12,826 bases of DNA from Cyanobacteriota bacterium (GTDB lineage: Bacteria > Cyanobacteriota > Cyanobacteriia > PCC-6307 > Cyanobiaceae), in assembly GCA_026389255.1 (NCBI GenBank), contig JAPLIF010000267.1, positions 1 through 12,826 of the forward strand. The letters run 5' to 3'. The notes under the pieces are model-generated. The model made no database searches and had not been told where the DNA came from. It saw only the letters and a list, made by a program, of their open reading frames with translations. Of the stretch, positions 6,613 through 12,826 are shown piece by piece. The translations under genes were made by a program, and so were the position numbers. Position 1 is the first letter of the stretch. Every line of letters starts with the position of its first letter.

Positions 6613-6963
6613 TCAGACCAATTCGATAATTGCCATCTCAGCATTATCGCCACGACGGGGAACTGTACGAATAATCCGCGTGTAGCCACCGTTTCTATCA
6701 CCGTAGCGATCGGGGACTTTGTCGAAGAGGGCGTGAACGAGTTGCTTATCGTAGATGTAGCCAATCGCCCGGCGTCTTGAAGAAAGACTACCTTCCTTAG
6801 CCAAGGTGATCATGCGTTCAGCTTGATCACGGAGGGCTTTGGCGCGGGCTTTTGTGGTGGTGACACGACCTTCACGAATCAATTGGGTGGTTAGACCCCG
6901 CAACAAAGCTTTGCGTTGATCTGCGGGTCGTCCGAGTAAGGGGACGCGGCACTGGTGGCGCAT
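6613..6963 (-). CDS. rplQ: 50S ribosomal protein L17
   Basis: L17 lies near the polypeptide exit tunnel of the large subunit. With the ATG at 6963 the product has 116 residues, the normal bacterial length, and begins [20 protein letters not shown], the expected L17 opening. [19 protein letters not shown] and a [20 protein letters not shown] end region follow. A longer in-frame start at 7041 would add 26 unrelated residues overlapping the end of rpoA, so it was rejected. The stop TGA (6613-6615) is five bases before the presumed truA start, which suggests translational coupling. rpoA lies 31 bases upstream, the standard alpha-operon order. Confidence 0.97.
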   Translation of the reverse strand: MRHQCRVPLLGRPADQRKALLRGLTTQLIREGRVTTTKARAKALRDQAERMITLAKEGSLSSRRRAIGYIYDKQLVHALFDKVPDRYGDRNGGYTRIIRTVPRRGDNAEMAIIELV

Positions 6964-6994
6964 GACGTTAAAGAGTGAGAGGGGAAAGCAGCCT

Positions 6995-7933
6995 TCAAGC
7001 CGTTGTGCGGCTTTGGGGGAGTGAGATGCCGATACGCTCAAGGGCTTCGATCACCTCGTCGGCAGACTTAGAACCGAAATTCTTAATCTCTAGGAGGTCT
7101 TCATAACTGAAGCCCATTAGATCTGATACAGAGTTGACCTGAGCACGCTTGAGACAATTGTAAGCCCTTACTGAAAGATTAAGTTCTTCGAGGGGGATTT
7201 GAGCCTCAGCTGTGGTCTCCGGCTCAAGTCCTGGATCCTCCGTAGTGGTAAGGGTTGCAAGGGGTTGGAAAAGGGATATCAACTGGTTTGCAGCTTGCGC
7301 CATAGCATCATCGGGAGTGATGCTGCCGTTCGTTTCGATCTCAAGCCTCAACCGTTCACGAGCCGAACCGCCTTCTCCTACAGCAGTCTCATCTACACTG
7401 TAGTTGACCCTACGAATAGGCATAAACACAGCATCAATCTGGAGTAGATCAATGGCGCTGGTCTCTTCATTGTGACGATCGACAGGTCTGTAGCCGATGC
7501 CTCGTTCAACATGAACTTCCATCTCAAGGCTATGGCCTTCAGCAACTGTGGCGATCGGTCGATCAGCATCAATGACTTGAACCTGGGATGAAAACTGCAA
7601 ATAGGAAGCAGTCACGGTGGCAGGTCCATTGACAACTAAGCGACCAATTTCTACCTCACGACTGCGACTGTTGACAGGAACAGACTTACAGTTAAGAAGA
7701 ATGTCCAGAACGTCTTCTCTGACCCCAGGAACAGTGGCGTATTCGTGGTTCACACCAGCGATACGGACGGCCGTGATGGCACTACCTTCTAAGCCGCCAA
7801 TCAAAATGCGGCGCAGGGCAGTGCCAAGGGTTGTGGCCTGACCTTTGTCCAGGGGACCGATCAAGAAGACGCCGATCTGGGAACGGTCATCGGCAACCTG
7901 ATGGTCAACGCGATCGATCTGGTATTGCAACAC
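6995..7933 (-). CDS. rpoA: RNA polymerase subunit alpha
   Basis: Alpha forms the dimer on which beta and beta' assemble; its C-terminal domain contacts upstream promoter DNA and activators. The 312-residue protein begins with a GTG codon at 7933 ([16 protein letters not shown]). The N-terminal assembly domain shows [31 protein letters not shown] and [27 protein letters not shown] and the [20 protein letters not shown] segment follow. A linker with several Thr and Glu near 230-245 leads to the complete C-terminal domain from about residue 249, with [20 protein letters not shown] and [18 protein letters not shown]. The motifs are cyanobacterial in character. It lies between rpsK (34 bases upstream) and rplQ (31 bases downstream). 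Confidence 0.98.
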   Translation of the reverse strand: MLQYQIDRVDHQVADDRSQIGVFLIGPLDKGQATTLGTALRRILIGGLEGSAITAVRIAGVNHEYATVPGVREDVLDILLNCKSVPVNSRSREVEIGRLVVNGPATVTASYLQFSSQVQVIDADRPIATVAEGHSLEMEVHVERGIGYRPVDRHNEETSAIDLLQIDAVFMPIRRVNYSVDETAVGEGGSARERLRLEIETNGSITPDDAMAQAANQLISLFQPLATLTTTEDPGLEPETTAEAQIPLEELNLSVRAYNCLKRAQVNSVSDLMGFSYEDLLEIKNFGSKSADEVIEALERIGISLPQSRTTA

Positions 7934-7967
7934 GGTCTGGATGGCAGGGGTAAAACAGAATTCAGGA

Positions 7968-8360
7968 TCAGACGCGACGTCGCTTGGGGCGACGGCAGCC
8001 GTTGTGGGGCAGGGGAGTGACGTCCCGAATCAGAGTGATTTCTAGACCAGCAACCTGGAGAGCTCGGATCGCAGTTTCACGCCCGGAACCAGGCCCACGA
8101 ACCAATACCTCAATCTGGCGCATACCTTGCTCAAGAGCACGGCGACCAGCAGCCTCGGCGGCGGTTTGCGCCGCAAATGGTGTACCTTTGCGAGCTCCTT
8201 TGAAGCCGCTGGCTCCGGCTGAAGACCAACTGATCACCTCCCCCGCCGTGTCTGTAATCGACACGATGGTGTTGTTAAAGGTGCTTTGAATGTGGGCAAC
8301 TCCGTTGGGGACGTTGCGCTTGGCCTTTTTAGGGCCTGTTTTTTTGGCTGGCTTCGCCAT
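7968..8360 (-). CDS. rpsK: 30S ribosomal protein S11
   Basis: S11 lies on the platform of the small subunit, near the E site and the mRNA exit. The 130-residue protein has the lysine-rich N-terminus [20 protein letters not shown], the core [20 protein letters not shown] and [19 protein letters not shown], the RNA-binding [18 protein letters not shown], and the arginine-rich end [15 protein letters not shown]. The length is normal and the ATG at 8360 is the obvious start. The 76-base gap to rpsM upstream and the 34-base gap to rpoA downstream keep it in the same transcription unit. Confidence 0.98.
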   Translation of the reverse strand: MAKPAKKTGPKKAKRNVPNGVAHIQSTFNNTIVSITDTAGEVISWSSAGASGFKGARKGTPFAAQTAAEAAGRRALEQGMRQIEVLVRGPGSGRETAIRALQVAGLEITLIRDVTPLPHNGCRRPKRRRV

Positions 8361-8436
8361 GGCTTATGGCCTGCAGGGCAGGGATGGGTTCGGGGGAAAG
8401 GCTGGGGGAAGGAGGACTGATGCAGGGCCTAAAGGC

Positions 8437-8802
8437 CTACTTCTTCTTGCCGGCGACAGTTTTGCGAGCACCACGACGGGTACGGGCATTGGTACGGGTA
8501 CGTTGACCTCGTACAGGCAAACCCATGCGGTGGCGCCGACCGCGCAAACAACCGATGTCTTGGAGTCGTTTGAGGGCCAAGCCCACCTCACGACGAAGAT
8601 CACCTTCTAATGTGAAGGTTTCAGCAGCTCCGCGAAGTTTCTGGACATCAGCATCGCTGAGGTCCTTGACCCGAATGTCGGGACTGACACCGGCCTTGGC
8701 CAGAATCTTCTTCGCCCGGGTAAGACCGATCCCGTAGACATAGGTCAGGGAAATCTCGATCCGCTTGTCGCGGGGAATGTCAATACCGGCTATCCGTGCC
8801 AC
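8437..8802 (-). CDS. rpsM: 30S ribosomal protein S13
   Basis: S13 is in the head of the small subunit, contacts the P-site tRNA and forms bridges to the large subunit. The product starts at GTG 8802 and reads [20 protein letters not shown], the exact family N-terminus, for 121 residues. The helix-two-turn-helix region [18 protein letters not shown] and the basic end [18 protein letters not shown], followed by a lysine tail, are intact. The same frame is open for 59 more codons upstream, but that extension runs back through rpmJ in another frame and has no S13 similarity. The GTG start is therefore supported by homology rather than by a clear ribosome binding site. Confidence 0.97.
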   Translation of the reverse strand: MARIAGIDIPRDKRIEISLTYVYGIGLTRAKKILAKAGVSPDIRVKDLSDADVQKLRGAAETFTLEGDLRREVGLALKRLQDIGCLRGRRHRMGLPVRGQRTRTNARTRRGARKTVAGKKK

Positions 8803-8875
8803 TGGCGAAAGAAATCGAAGGAACTGGGGAAAAGTGATGTCACACCCAAAGGGTGACGGGAGGCCTTGAAGCAGT

Positions 8876-8989
8876 TCAGCCTTGACGCTGCTTGTGCTTG
8901 GGATTGGTGCAGATGACCATGACCCGACCGTGGCGACGGATGACGCGACATTTGTCGCACATCCGCTTGACTGAAGCACGCACCTTCAT
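8876..8989 (-). CDS. rpmJ: 50S ribosomal protein L36
   Basis: This very short gene encodes 37 residues, starting [20 protein letters not shown] and ending [11 protein letters not shown]. It is the standard L36 sequence, a small zinc-ribbon protein that helps hold 23S rRNA domains together. The zinc ligands Cys11, Cys14, Cys27 and His32 are all present, so this is the zinc-binding type, unlike the zinc-free L31 in the same operon. It lies 42 bases after adk and 73 bases before rpsM. The usual infA (and map) are absent between adk and rpmJ, as in other picocyanobacterial versions of this operon. Confidence 0.97.
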   Translation of the reverse strand: MKVRASVKRMCDKCRVIRRHGRVMVICTNPKHKQRQG

Positions 8990-9031
8990 GGGCGGCGAGA
9001 CTCCGATTTGACAAACAAAAATACTACCACA

Positions 9032-9583
9032 TCAAGTGCCCAAGGAGAGTCTGATGTTGGCTGATACCTCGTCGACCGTTCCGGCAGCATCCACGGACAT
9101 CAAAAGTCCGAGCTGTTGGTAATGGTTGATCAAGGGGGCCGTCTGTTGATGATAAACCTCGAGACGGTGGCGAATCACAGCTTCGGTGTCATCAGCACGG
9201 CCGCGCGACAGCATGCGCTGGGAAAGGACCACATCAGGGAGTTCCATCAGGATCACTAATTCGATGGATTGGTTGAGCTGAAGCAACAGGGAATCAAGCG
9301 CCGTGGCTTGGCCAAGATTACGAGGGAATCCATCCAACAACCAACCCTGGGAATGGTCTTCAAGGCGATGACGAACGATGGCTAGCACAAGGGCATCGCT
9401 GACCAGCTCGCCCCTAGCCATTACCGCTTCCGCTTGCTGGCCTAGTTCTGTACCAGCAAGCACTTCGGCACGGAGCATGTCACCCGTGGAGAGGTGCAAA
9501 AGGTGATTATTGAAAGCTAGGCGCTGAGCTTGGGTACCCTTACCGGCACCGGGAGGACCCAGGAAAAGGAGACGTTGTTTCAT
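9032..9583 (-). CDS. adk: Adenylate kinase
   Basis: Adenylate kinase interconverts ATP plus AMP and two ADP, keeping adenylate pools balanced. The 183-residue protein has the P-loop GPPGAGKGT at 9-17, the AMP-binding STGDMLR at 32-38, LDGFPR at 83-88, and the arginine-bearing RGRADDTEAVIRHR at 127-140. The LID is the short form without the zinc-finger insertion, as in cyanobacterial enzymes of about 180 residues. The ATG at 9583 gives the normal start MKQRLLFLGPPG. The gene sits between secY (51 bases upstream) and rpmJ, its classic location, and is probably co-transcribed with the ribosomal genes. Confidence 0.97.
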   Translation of the reverse strand: MKQRLLFLGPPGAGKGTQAQRLAFNNHLLHLSTGDMLRAEVLAGTELGQQAEAVMARGELVSDALVLAIVRHRLEDHSQGWLLDGFPRNLGQATALDSLLLQLNQSIELVILMELPDVVLSQRMLSRGRADDTEAVIRHRLEVYHQQTAPLINHYQQLGLLMSVDAAGTVDEVSANIRLSLGT

Positions 9584-9634
9584 CGTTTGATTTAAAGCCC
9601 TGAAATAATAAATAGCAGAAGAGCTGAAGCCAAA

Positions 9635-10954
9635 TTAACCACGTACAATTCCCTCATATCTTTGGGAGATAACATAGGTTTGAACCTGCTTTGCGGTGTC
9701 AATAGCGACACCAACCAAAATCAACAGAGAGGTTGCGCCTATACCTTGAAAAGTCCTAACCTGAATTGCACCTTCAACTGCAGAAGGAATGATGGCTACG
9801 GCACCGAGGAATAAACCACCCAACAATGTTAATCGATTTCCTACATCGCCAAGGTAAGTAGCTGTTGCCGAACCAGGCCGAACACCAGGTATAGCGACGC
9901 CGTTTCTCTTTAAATTAGTGGCAATATCAAGTGGATTCACCGTAAGAGAAGCATAAAAGTATGAAAAACCTAAAATTAAGCCAAAATAGACTATGGCATA
10001 AACCCATGGCAAACTACTGTTAGGATTAAGATATCCCGCTAGTCGTATAAGCAAGGGATTGGAAGTAAAATTAGCCAGAGTAAGAGGTAAAAACAACATG
10101 GCCGAAGCGAAAATAATCGGCATGACTCCACCAGCATTGAGCTTTAAAGGGAGGTAACTTTGCCGAGCTGCCAGAACACCAGATCCACCAACTTGTCGTT
10201 TAGCGCTAACAATTGGAAGTCTACGGTTGCCTTCCTGAACAAGAATGATTCCGACAATAGTAAACAAGAAGATTAATAATAAGATCAAAATTCCGGTAAC
10301 AGTGCTGCGATCTCCACTTTGAGCTAGTTGTATCGTTGAGCCAAGAGCCCTAGGAAGAGTGGCAACAATATTGAGAAAAATAACAAGGGATGCGCCTTGG
10401 CCAGTCCCGCGTTCGGTTATCACTTCGCTAATCCACATCACAACCATGGAACCCGTGACAAGAGCTAAAGTGGTTTGGAGGACGAACAACCAGTCGGGCA
10501 AACCCGGAAGAGCGTACTGGCGAAGAATCAGTGCAAATACAAGACTTTGAATCATGCCCCAGCCGAGGGCAACGAATCGAGTAATTTGGGCGATCCTTCG
10601 TCGTCCTGCTTCACCCTCATTCTTCTGAAGATCTTCAAGGCTGGGCAGGGCAGCAGTTAGCAATTGGATAATGATCGAGGCATTAATAAATGGAAGAATG
10701 CCTAGACCAAAAATTCCTATTGTTGAAATGCCGCCTCCTGTGAAGATATCTAGAAAACCAATCAGTTGGCCACCGCGAGCCAAGAATTGCTGAAAGGCCA
10801 CCCGATCAATCCCGGGAACAGGGATGTAAACCCCCAAACGAACCAGCAATAAAAGACCAAGAGTGAGCAGGACTCTGTCCCGCAGACCTTTGGCCTGAAT
10901 GAGCTGGGTGAGAATTTCAGTGGCGCCTGGATTGCGACCCCGACTGAGAACCAT
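9635..10954 (-). CDS. secY: Protein translocase subunit SecY
   Basis: SecY is the channel-forming subunit of the Sec translocon. In cyanobacteria it serves both plasma and thylakoid membranes. The 439-residue protein shows about ten hydrophobic segments, starting with LLTLGLLLLVRLGVYIPVPG near 31-50. The plug and second helix region GGGISTIGIFGLGILPFINA lies near 73-92. The cytosolic loop ATNLKRNGVAIPGVRPG, which contacts SecA or the ribosome, lies near 346-362, and the C-terminus is TYVISQRYEGIVRG. No catalytic defect or truncation is seen. Its base composition is strikingly AT-rich compared with rpsE, rplR and murF-alr (one 60-base line at 10261-10320 has 20 G+C). rplO lies 63 bases upstream and adk 51 bases downstream. 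Confidence 0.98.
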   Translation of the reverse strand: MVLSRGRNPGATEILTQLIQAKGLRDRVLLTLGLLLLVRLGVYIPVPGIDRVAFQQFLARGGQLIGFLDIFTGGGISTIGIFGLGILPFINASIIIQLLTAALPSLEDLQKNEGEAGRRRIAQITRFVALGWGMIQSLVFALILRQYALPGLPDWLFVLQTTLALVTGSMVVMWISEVITERGTGQGASLVIFLNIVATLPRALGSTIQLAQSGDRSTVTGILILLLIFLFTIVGIILVQEGNRRLPIVSAKRQVGGSGVLAARQSYLPLKLNAGGVMPIIFASAMLFLPLTLANFTSNPLLIRLAGYLNPNSSLPWVYAIVYFGLILGFSYFYASLTVNPLDIATNLKRNGVAIPGVRPGSATATYLGDVGNRLTLLGGLFLGAVAIIPSAVEGAIQVRTFQGIGATSLLILVGVAIDTAKQVQTYVISQRYEGIVRG

Positions 10955-11017
10955 GGCGGTGAGGGATTAGGAGAGCAGATCAGACTTATAAGGAATGGAC
11001 CATTCCACCACCAATGA

Positions 11018-11476
11018 TCAATTGGTTACTTCACAGGAACCACCAGCAGCCTCAATCTTGGCCCGAGCACCAACGGTAAAGGCTGCAGCCTGCACATTGA
11101 GCTTGACCGACAGATCGCCGCTACCAAGCACCTTGAGCGCATACTTCGGACTTGTGACGAGACCGTCTTTGACGAGAGAATCTATCGTGACTGTAGATCC
11201 AGCCGATAGATCAGATAGATCGCCAACATTAATCACGGTGTAATAAGTCGGATTCACAAGCTCAAAATGCTTGAGTTTGGGGATCCGGCGATAAAGGGGC
11301 ATCTGGCCACCCTCAAAACCGGGACGAACAGGACGACCAGAACGGGACTTCTGGCCCCGCATGCCGAAACCGCAACTGGCGCCCTGGCCGGCAGCGATGC
11401 CCCGACCTTTACGCAGTTTGCGTCGCCGGGAACCTGGTTGGGGCTTGAGGGTGTTGAGGGAGAATGAGGATGTCAT
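11018..11476 (-). CDS. rplO: 50S ribosomal protein L15
   Basis: L15 is a late-assembly large-subunit protein that binds 23S rRNA through a basic, glycine-rich N-terminal arm. With the ATG at 11476 the protein has 152 residues, starting [20 protein letters not shown]. The arm contains [19 protein letters not shown] and [19 protein letters not shown]. The globular part ends [13 protein letters not shown], the normal L15 finish. GGAG lies seven bases before this ATG and favours it over an in-frame ATG at 11491, which would add MPEPP and crowd the rpsE stop. rpsE ends 20 bases upstream; rpmD (L30) is not present between rpsE and rplO, as is usual in cyanobacteria. Confidence 0.97.
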   Translation of the reverse strand: MTSSFSLNTLKPQPGSRRRKLRKGRGIAAGQGASCGFGMRGQKSRSGRPVRPGFEGGQMPLYRRIPKLKHFELVNPTYYTVINVGDLSDLSAGSTVTIDSLVKDGLVTSPKYALKVLGSGDLSVKLNVQAAAFTVGARAKIEAAGGSCEVTN

Positions 11477-11496
11477 CGGGGGCTCCGGCAATGGGC

Positions 11497-12150
11497 TCAG
11501 GAGTAGATCTGTTCTAGGGAGATACCACGTTCTTTGGCAGTCTCCTTGTGGGTGCGCAGGGCCCCGAGGGCTTCCATGGCAGCACGGGCATTGTTCAGGG
11601 GTGTCTTGGATCCAAGACGCTTGGCCAGAACGTTCTTGATGCCGGCAAGTTCAAGAACCGTGCGGATCGAACCACCAGCAATAACGCCAGTCCCTGGTGC
11701 GGCGGGACGAATAAGGACACTCGCAGCGCCATCACGCCCACGGCTTTCGGTGGGTACTGAGCTGGTGCGGGTGAGGGGGACCTTGACCAGGTGTTTTTGG
11801 CCATCGGCGACACCCTTACGGACGGCACCGATCACATCGCCGGCCTTACCGACCCCGACGCCCACCTGGCCCCGTTCATTGCCAACGACAACGATGGCCC
11901 GGAAGCTCATCTTCTTGCCGCCCTTAACGGTTTTGGAGACACGTCGAATCTGAACGACCCGCTCTTGCCATTCGGAATCACGCTCTTGGCCACCGCGACG
12001 GTCGCCGCCGCGGCGTTGGCCACGACGATCACCGCCGCCGCCTTTGCCGTCACCGCGGCCTTGGCCCCGTCGTTCCTGACCATCGGCGCTAGGCACATCC
12101 GTGGCGGCAGGAATGTCGCCGGACTGAAGTTGTTGGTTGGTTTCGGTCAT
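11497..12150 (-). CDS. rpsE: 30S ribosomal protein S5 with Arg/Gly-rich N-terminal extension
   Basis: S5 lines the mRNA entry channel and affects decoding accuracy. The 217-residue protein is longer than the typical ~165 residues of non-cyanobacterial S5. The first ~58 residues form an extension, with an acidic/Gln-rich start and an RG/GGD-rich stretch near 26-55 such as [20 protein letters not shown]. The conserved protein starts at [19 protein letters not shown] and includes [39 protein letters not shown] and [14 protein letters not shown]. Similar low-complexity extensions occur in other picocyanobacterial S5, so it is probably lineage-typical. The ATG at 12150 is 14 bases after the rplR stop, with no strong Shine-Dalgarno. 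Confidence 0.97.
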   Translation of the reverse strand: MTETNQQLQSGDIPAATDVPSADGQERRGQGRGDGKGGGGDRRGQRRGGDRRGGQERDSEWQERVVQIRRVSKTVKGGKKMSFRAIVVVGNERGQVGVGVGKAGDVIGAVRKGVADGQKHLVKVPLTRTSSVPTESRGRDGAASVLIRPAAPGTGVIAGGSIRTVLELAGIKNVLAKRLGSKTPLNNARAAMEALGALRTHKETAKERGISLEQIYS

Positions 12151-12164
12151 GGTGAGCGGAGGAA

Positions 12165-12530
12165 TCAGAACTGAAGGCCCGCTTCCCGGGCGGCATCGGC
12201 GAGGGCCTTGACCCTGCCGTGGTACAGGTTGCCGCCGCGATCGAAGACCACCTGTTGGATGCCCTTGGCGAGGGCACGCTTGGCAACAAGCTGGCCCACA
12301 GCCACGGAAGCTTCACAAGTAGCACCGACGGCAAGGGCCGTACGAAGATCCTTGTCGAGGCTTGAAGCCGAGCAAAGGGTGCTCTGGGCATCGTCGTCGA
12401 TGACTTGAGCGTAAATGTGGTTGTTGGACCGAAATACCGCGAGCCGCGGACGCTCGGTGGTTCCGGATAGATAGCGACGCAGACGGCGATGGCGCTTCTG
12501 GGTCTGAAGTTTGCGGGAGAGAGTGGACAT
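12165..12530 (-). CDS. rplR: 50S ribosomal protein L18
   Basis: L18 binds 5S rRNA and anchors it in the central protuberance. The 121-residue protein has a basic N-terminus, [19 protein letters not shown], and the motifs [20 protein letters not shown] and [16 protein letters not shown]. It ends with the conserved [20 protein letters not shown] plus EAGLQF. The length is normal. The ATG at 12530 is 32 bases after the rplF stop, and rpsE follows 14 bases downstream, giving the standard spc-operon order. Confidence 0.98.
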   Translation of the reverse strand: MSTLSRKLQTQKRHRRLRRYLSGTTERPRLAVFRSNNHIYAQVIDDDAQSTLCSASSLDKDLRTALAVGATCEASVAVGQLVAKRALAKGIQQVVFDRGGNLYHGRVKALADAAREAGLQF

Positions 12531-12562
12531 GGGGATTCAGGGTATGAATGCTGGAGCCGAGC

Positions 12563-12826
12563 TCATTTCTTGCCGGTCTTACCCGCCTTGCGAAGAATTC
12601 GCTCACCTTCGTATTTGATGCCCTTGCCCTTATAGGGCTCCGGAGGACGAATGGCACGAACCTTGGCCGCCTCGTTACCAACAAGTTCCTTGTCCGCCCC
12701 GGAAACCAGGACAGTGGTGTTGTTCTCGACAGCGAAGGTGATGCCCTCGGGGGGCAACATCTCAACGGGGTGGCTGTAACCGGCACTAACCACCAACTTT
12801 CGACCCTGAACCTGAGCGCGGTAGCC
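12563..12826 (-). CDS. rplF: 50S ribosomal protein L6, 3' part only
   Basis: The frame enters from the right edge, so the first ~90 residues lie outside the window. The 87 residues present form most of the second L6 domain. They start [20 protein letters not shown], continue with [20 protein letters not shown], and end with the signature [20 protein letters not shown] and a lysine-rich tail. L6 binds 23S rRNA near the sarcin-ricin loop at the factor-binding site. The intact C-terminus and its position ahead of rplR leave little doubt about the identity. Confidence 0.97.
   Translation of the reverse strand, partial: GYRAQVQGRKLVVSAGYSHPVEMLPPEGITFAVENNTTVLVSGADKELVGNEAAKVRAIRPPEPYKGKGIKYEGERILRKAGKTGKK

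Noticed and set aside
6964-7041. N-terminal extension of L17 starting at 7041
   Set aside because: The added 26 residues overlap the end of rpoA and do not belong to L17. The ATG at 6963 gives the canonical MRHQ start.
8437-8979. N-terminally extended S13 starting at 8979
   Set aside because: The extra 59 residues lie out of frame over rpmJ and the spacer. S13 similarity begins exactly at the GTG at 8802.
11975-12080. GC-rich repetitive tract as a possible tandem repeat element
   Set aside because: It is the Arg/Gly-rich N-terminal extension of S5. The repetition follows from the codons and is common in cyanobacterial S5.

Overview
The window looks like a chromosomal segment of a unicellular cyanobacterium of the Synechococcus/Cyanobium (picocyanobacterial) kind. 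This rests on the gene order secY-adk-rpmJ-rpsM-rpsK-rpoA-rplQ-truA-rplM-rpsI-rpmE-prfA without map or infA in between, the cyanobacterial character of RpoA, S5, S11 and L31, and the small conserved HNH protein beside prfA. I saw no copy of the cyanobacterial HIP1 octamer. The species cannot be fixed from the sequence; the patchy base composition and an apparently eroding truA would fit a host-associated or reduced-genome lineage, but that is inference.

Right to left (all on the minus strand), bases 12826 to 4477 hold the distal part of the ribosomal-protein supercluster: rplF (only its 3' end is in the window), rplR, rpsE, rplO, secY, adk, rpmJ (37 codons), rpsM, rpsK, rpoA, rplQ, truA, rplM, rpsI, rpmE. 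Gaps are short (a 4-base overlap to about 120 bases) and a strong intrinsic terminator at 4426-4455 closes the unit. Together the products supply large- and small-subunit ribosomal proteins, the RNA polymerase alpha subunit, the SecY translocon, adenylate kinase and a tRNA pseudouridine synthase. prfA (release factor 1) begins only 25 bases past that terminator, still on the minus strand.

Left of prfA, a plus-strand HNH endonuclease-family gene (2767-3267) converges on prfA and diverges from a large minus-strand gene (257-2668). The large gene is the unusual one: it fuses a MurF-type Mur ligase module to a complete alanine racemase, the architecture known from Bacteroidetes, and many motifs resemble that type. 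The racemase half keeps its catalytic residues; the MurF half keeps most Mur ligase invariants but lacks the HNxxN helix segment. Downstream lie tRNA-Ser(GCU) (115-203) and its terminator (38-66). Bases 2-109 may carry the end of a plus-strand gene.

The observations most worth a second look are the MurF-Alr fusion with its missing segment, and truA, which has no ATG/GTG/TTG start before its conserved N-terminus and loses family resemblance abruptly near its C-terminus. I see no CRISPR array, insertion sequence, phage gene or novel defence system. No stretch over 300 bases lacks a gene.
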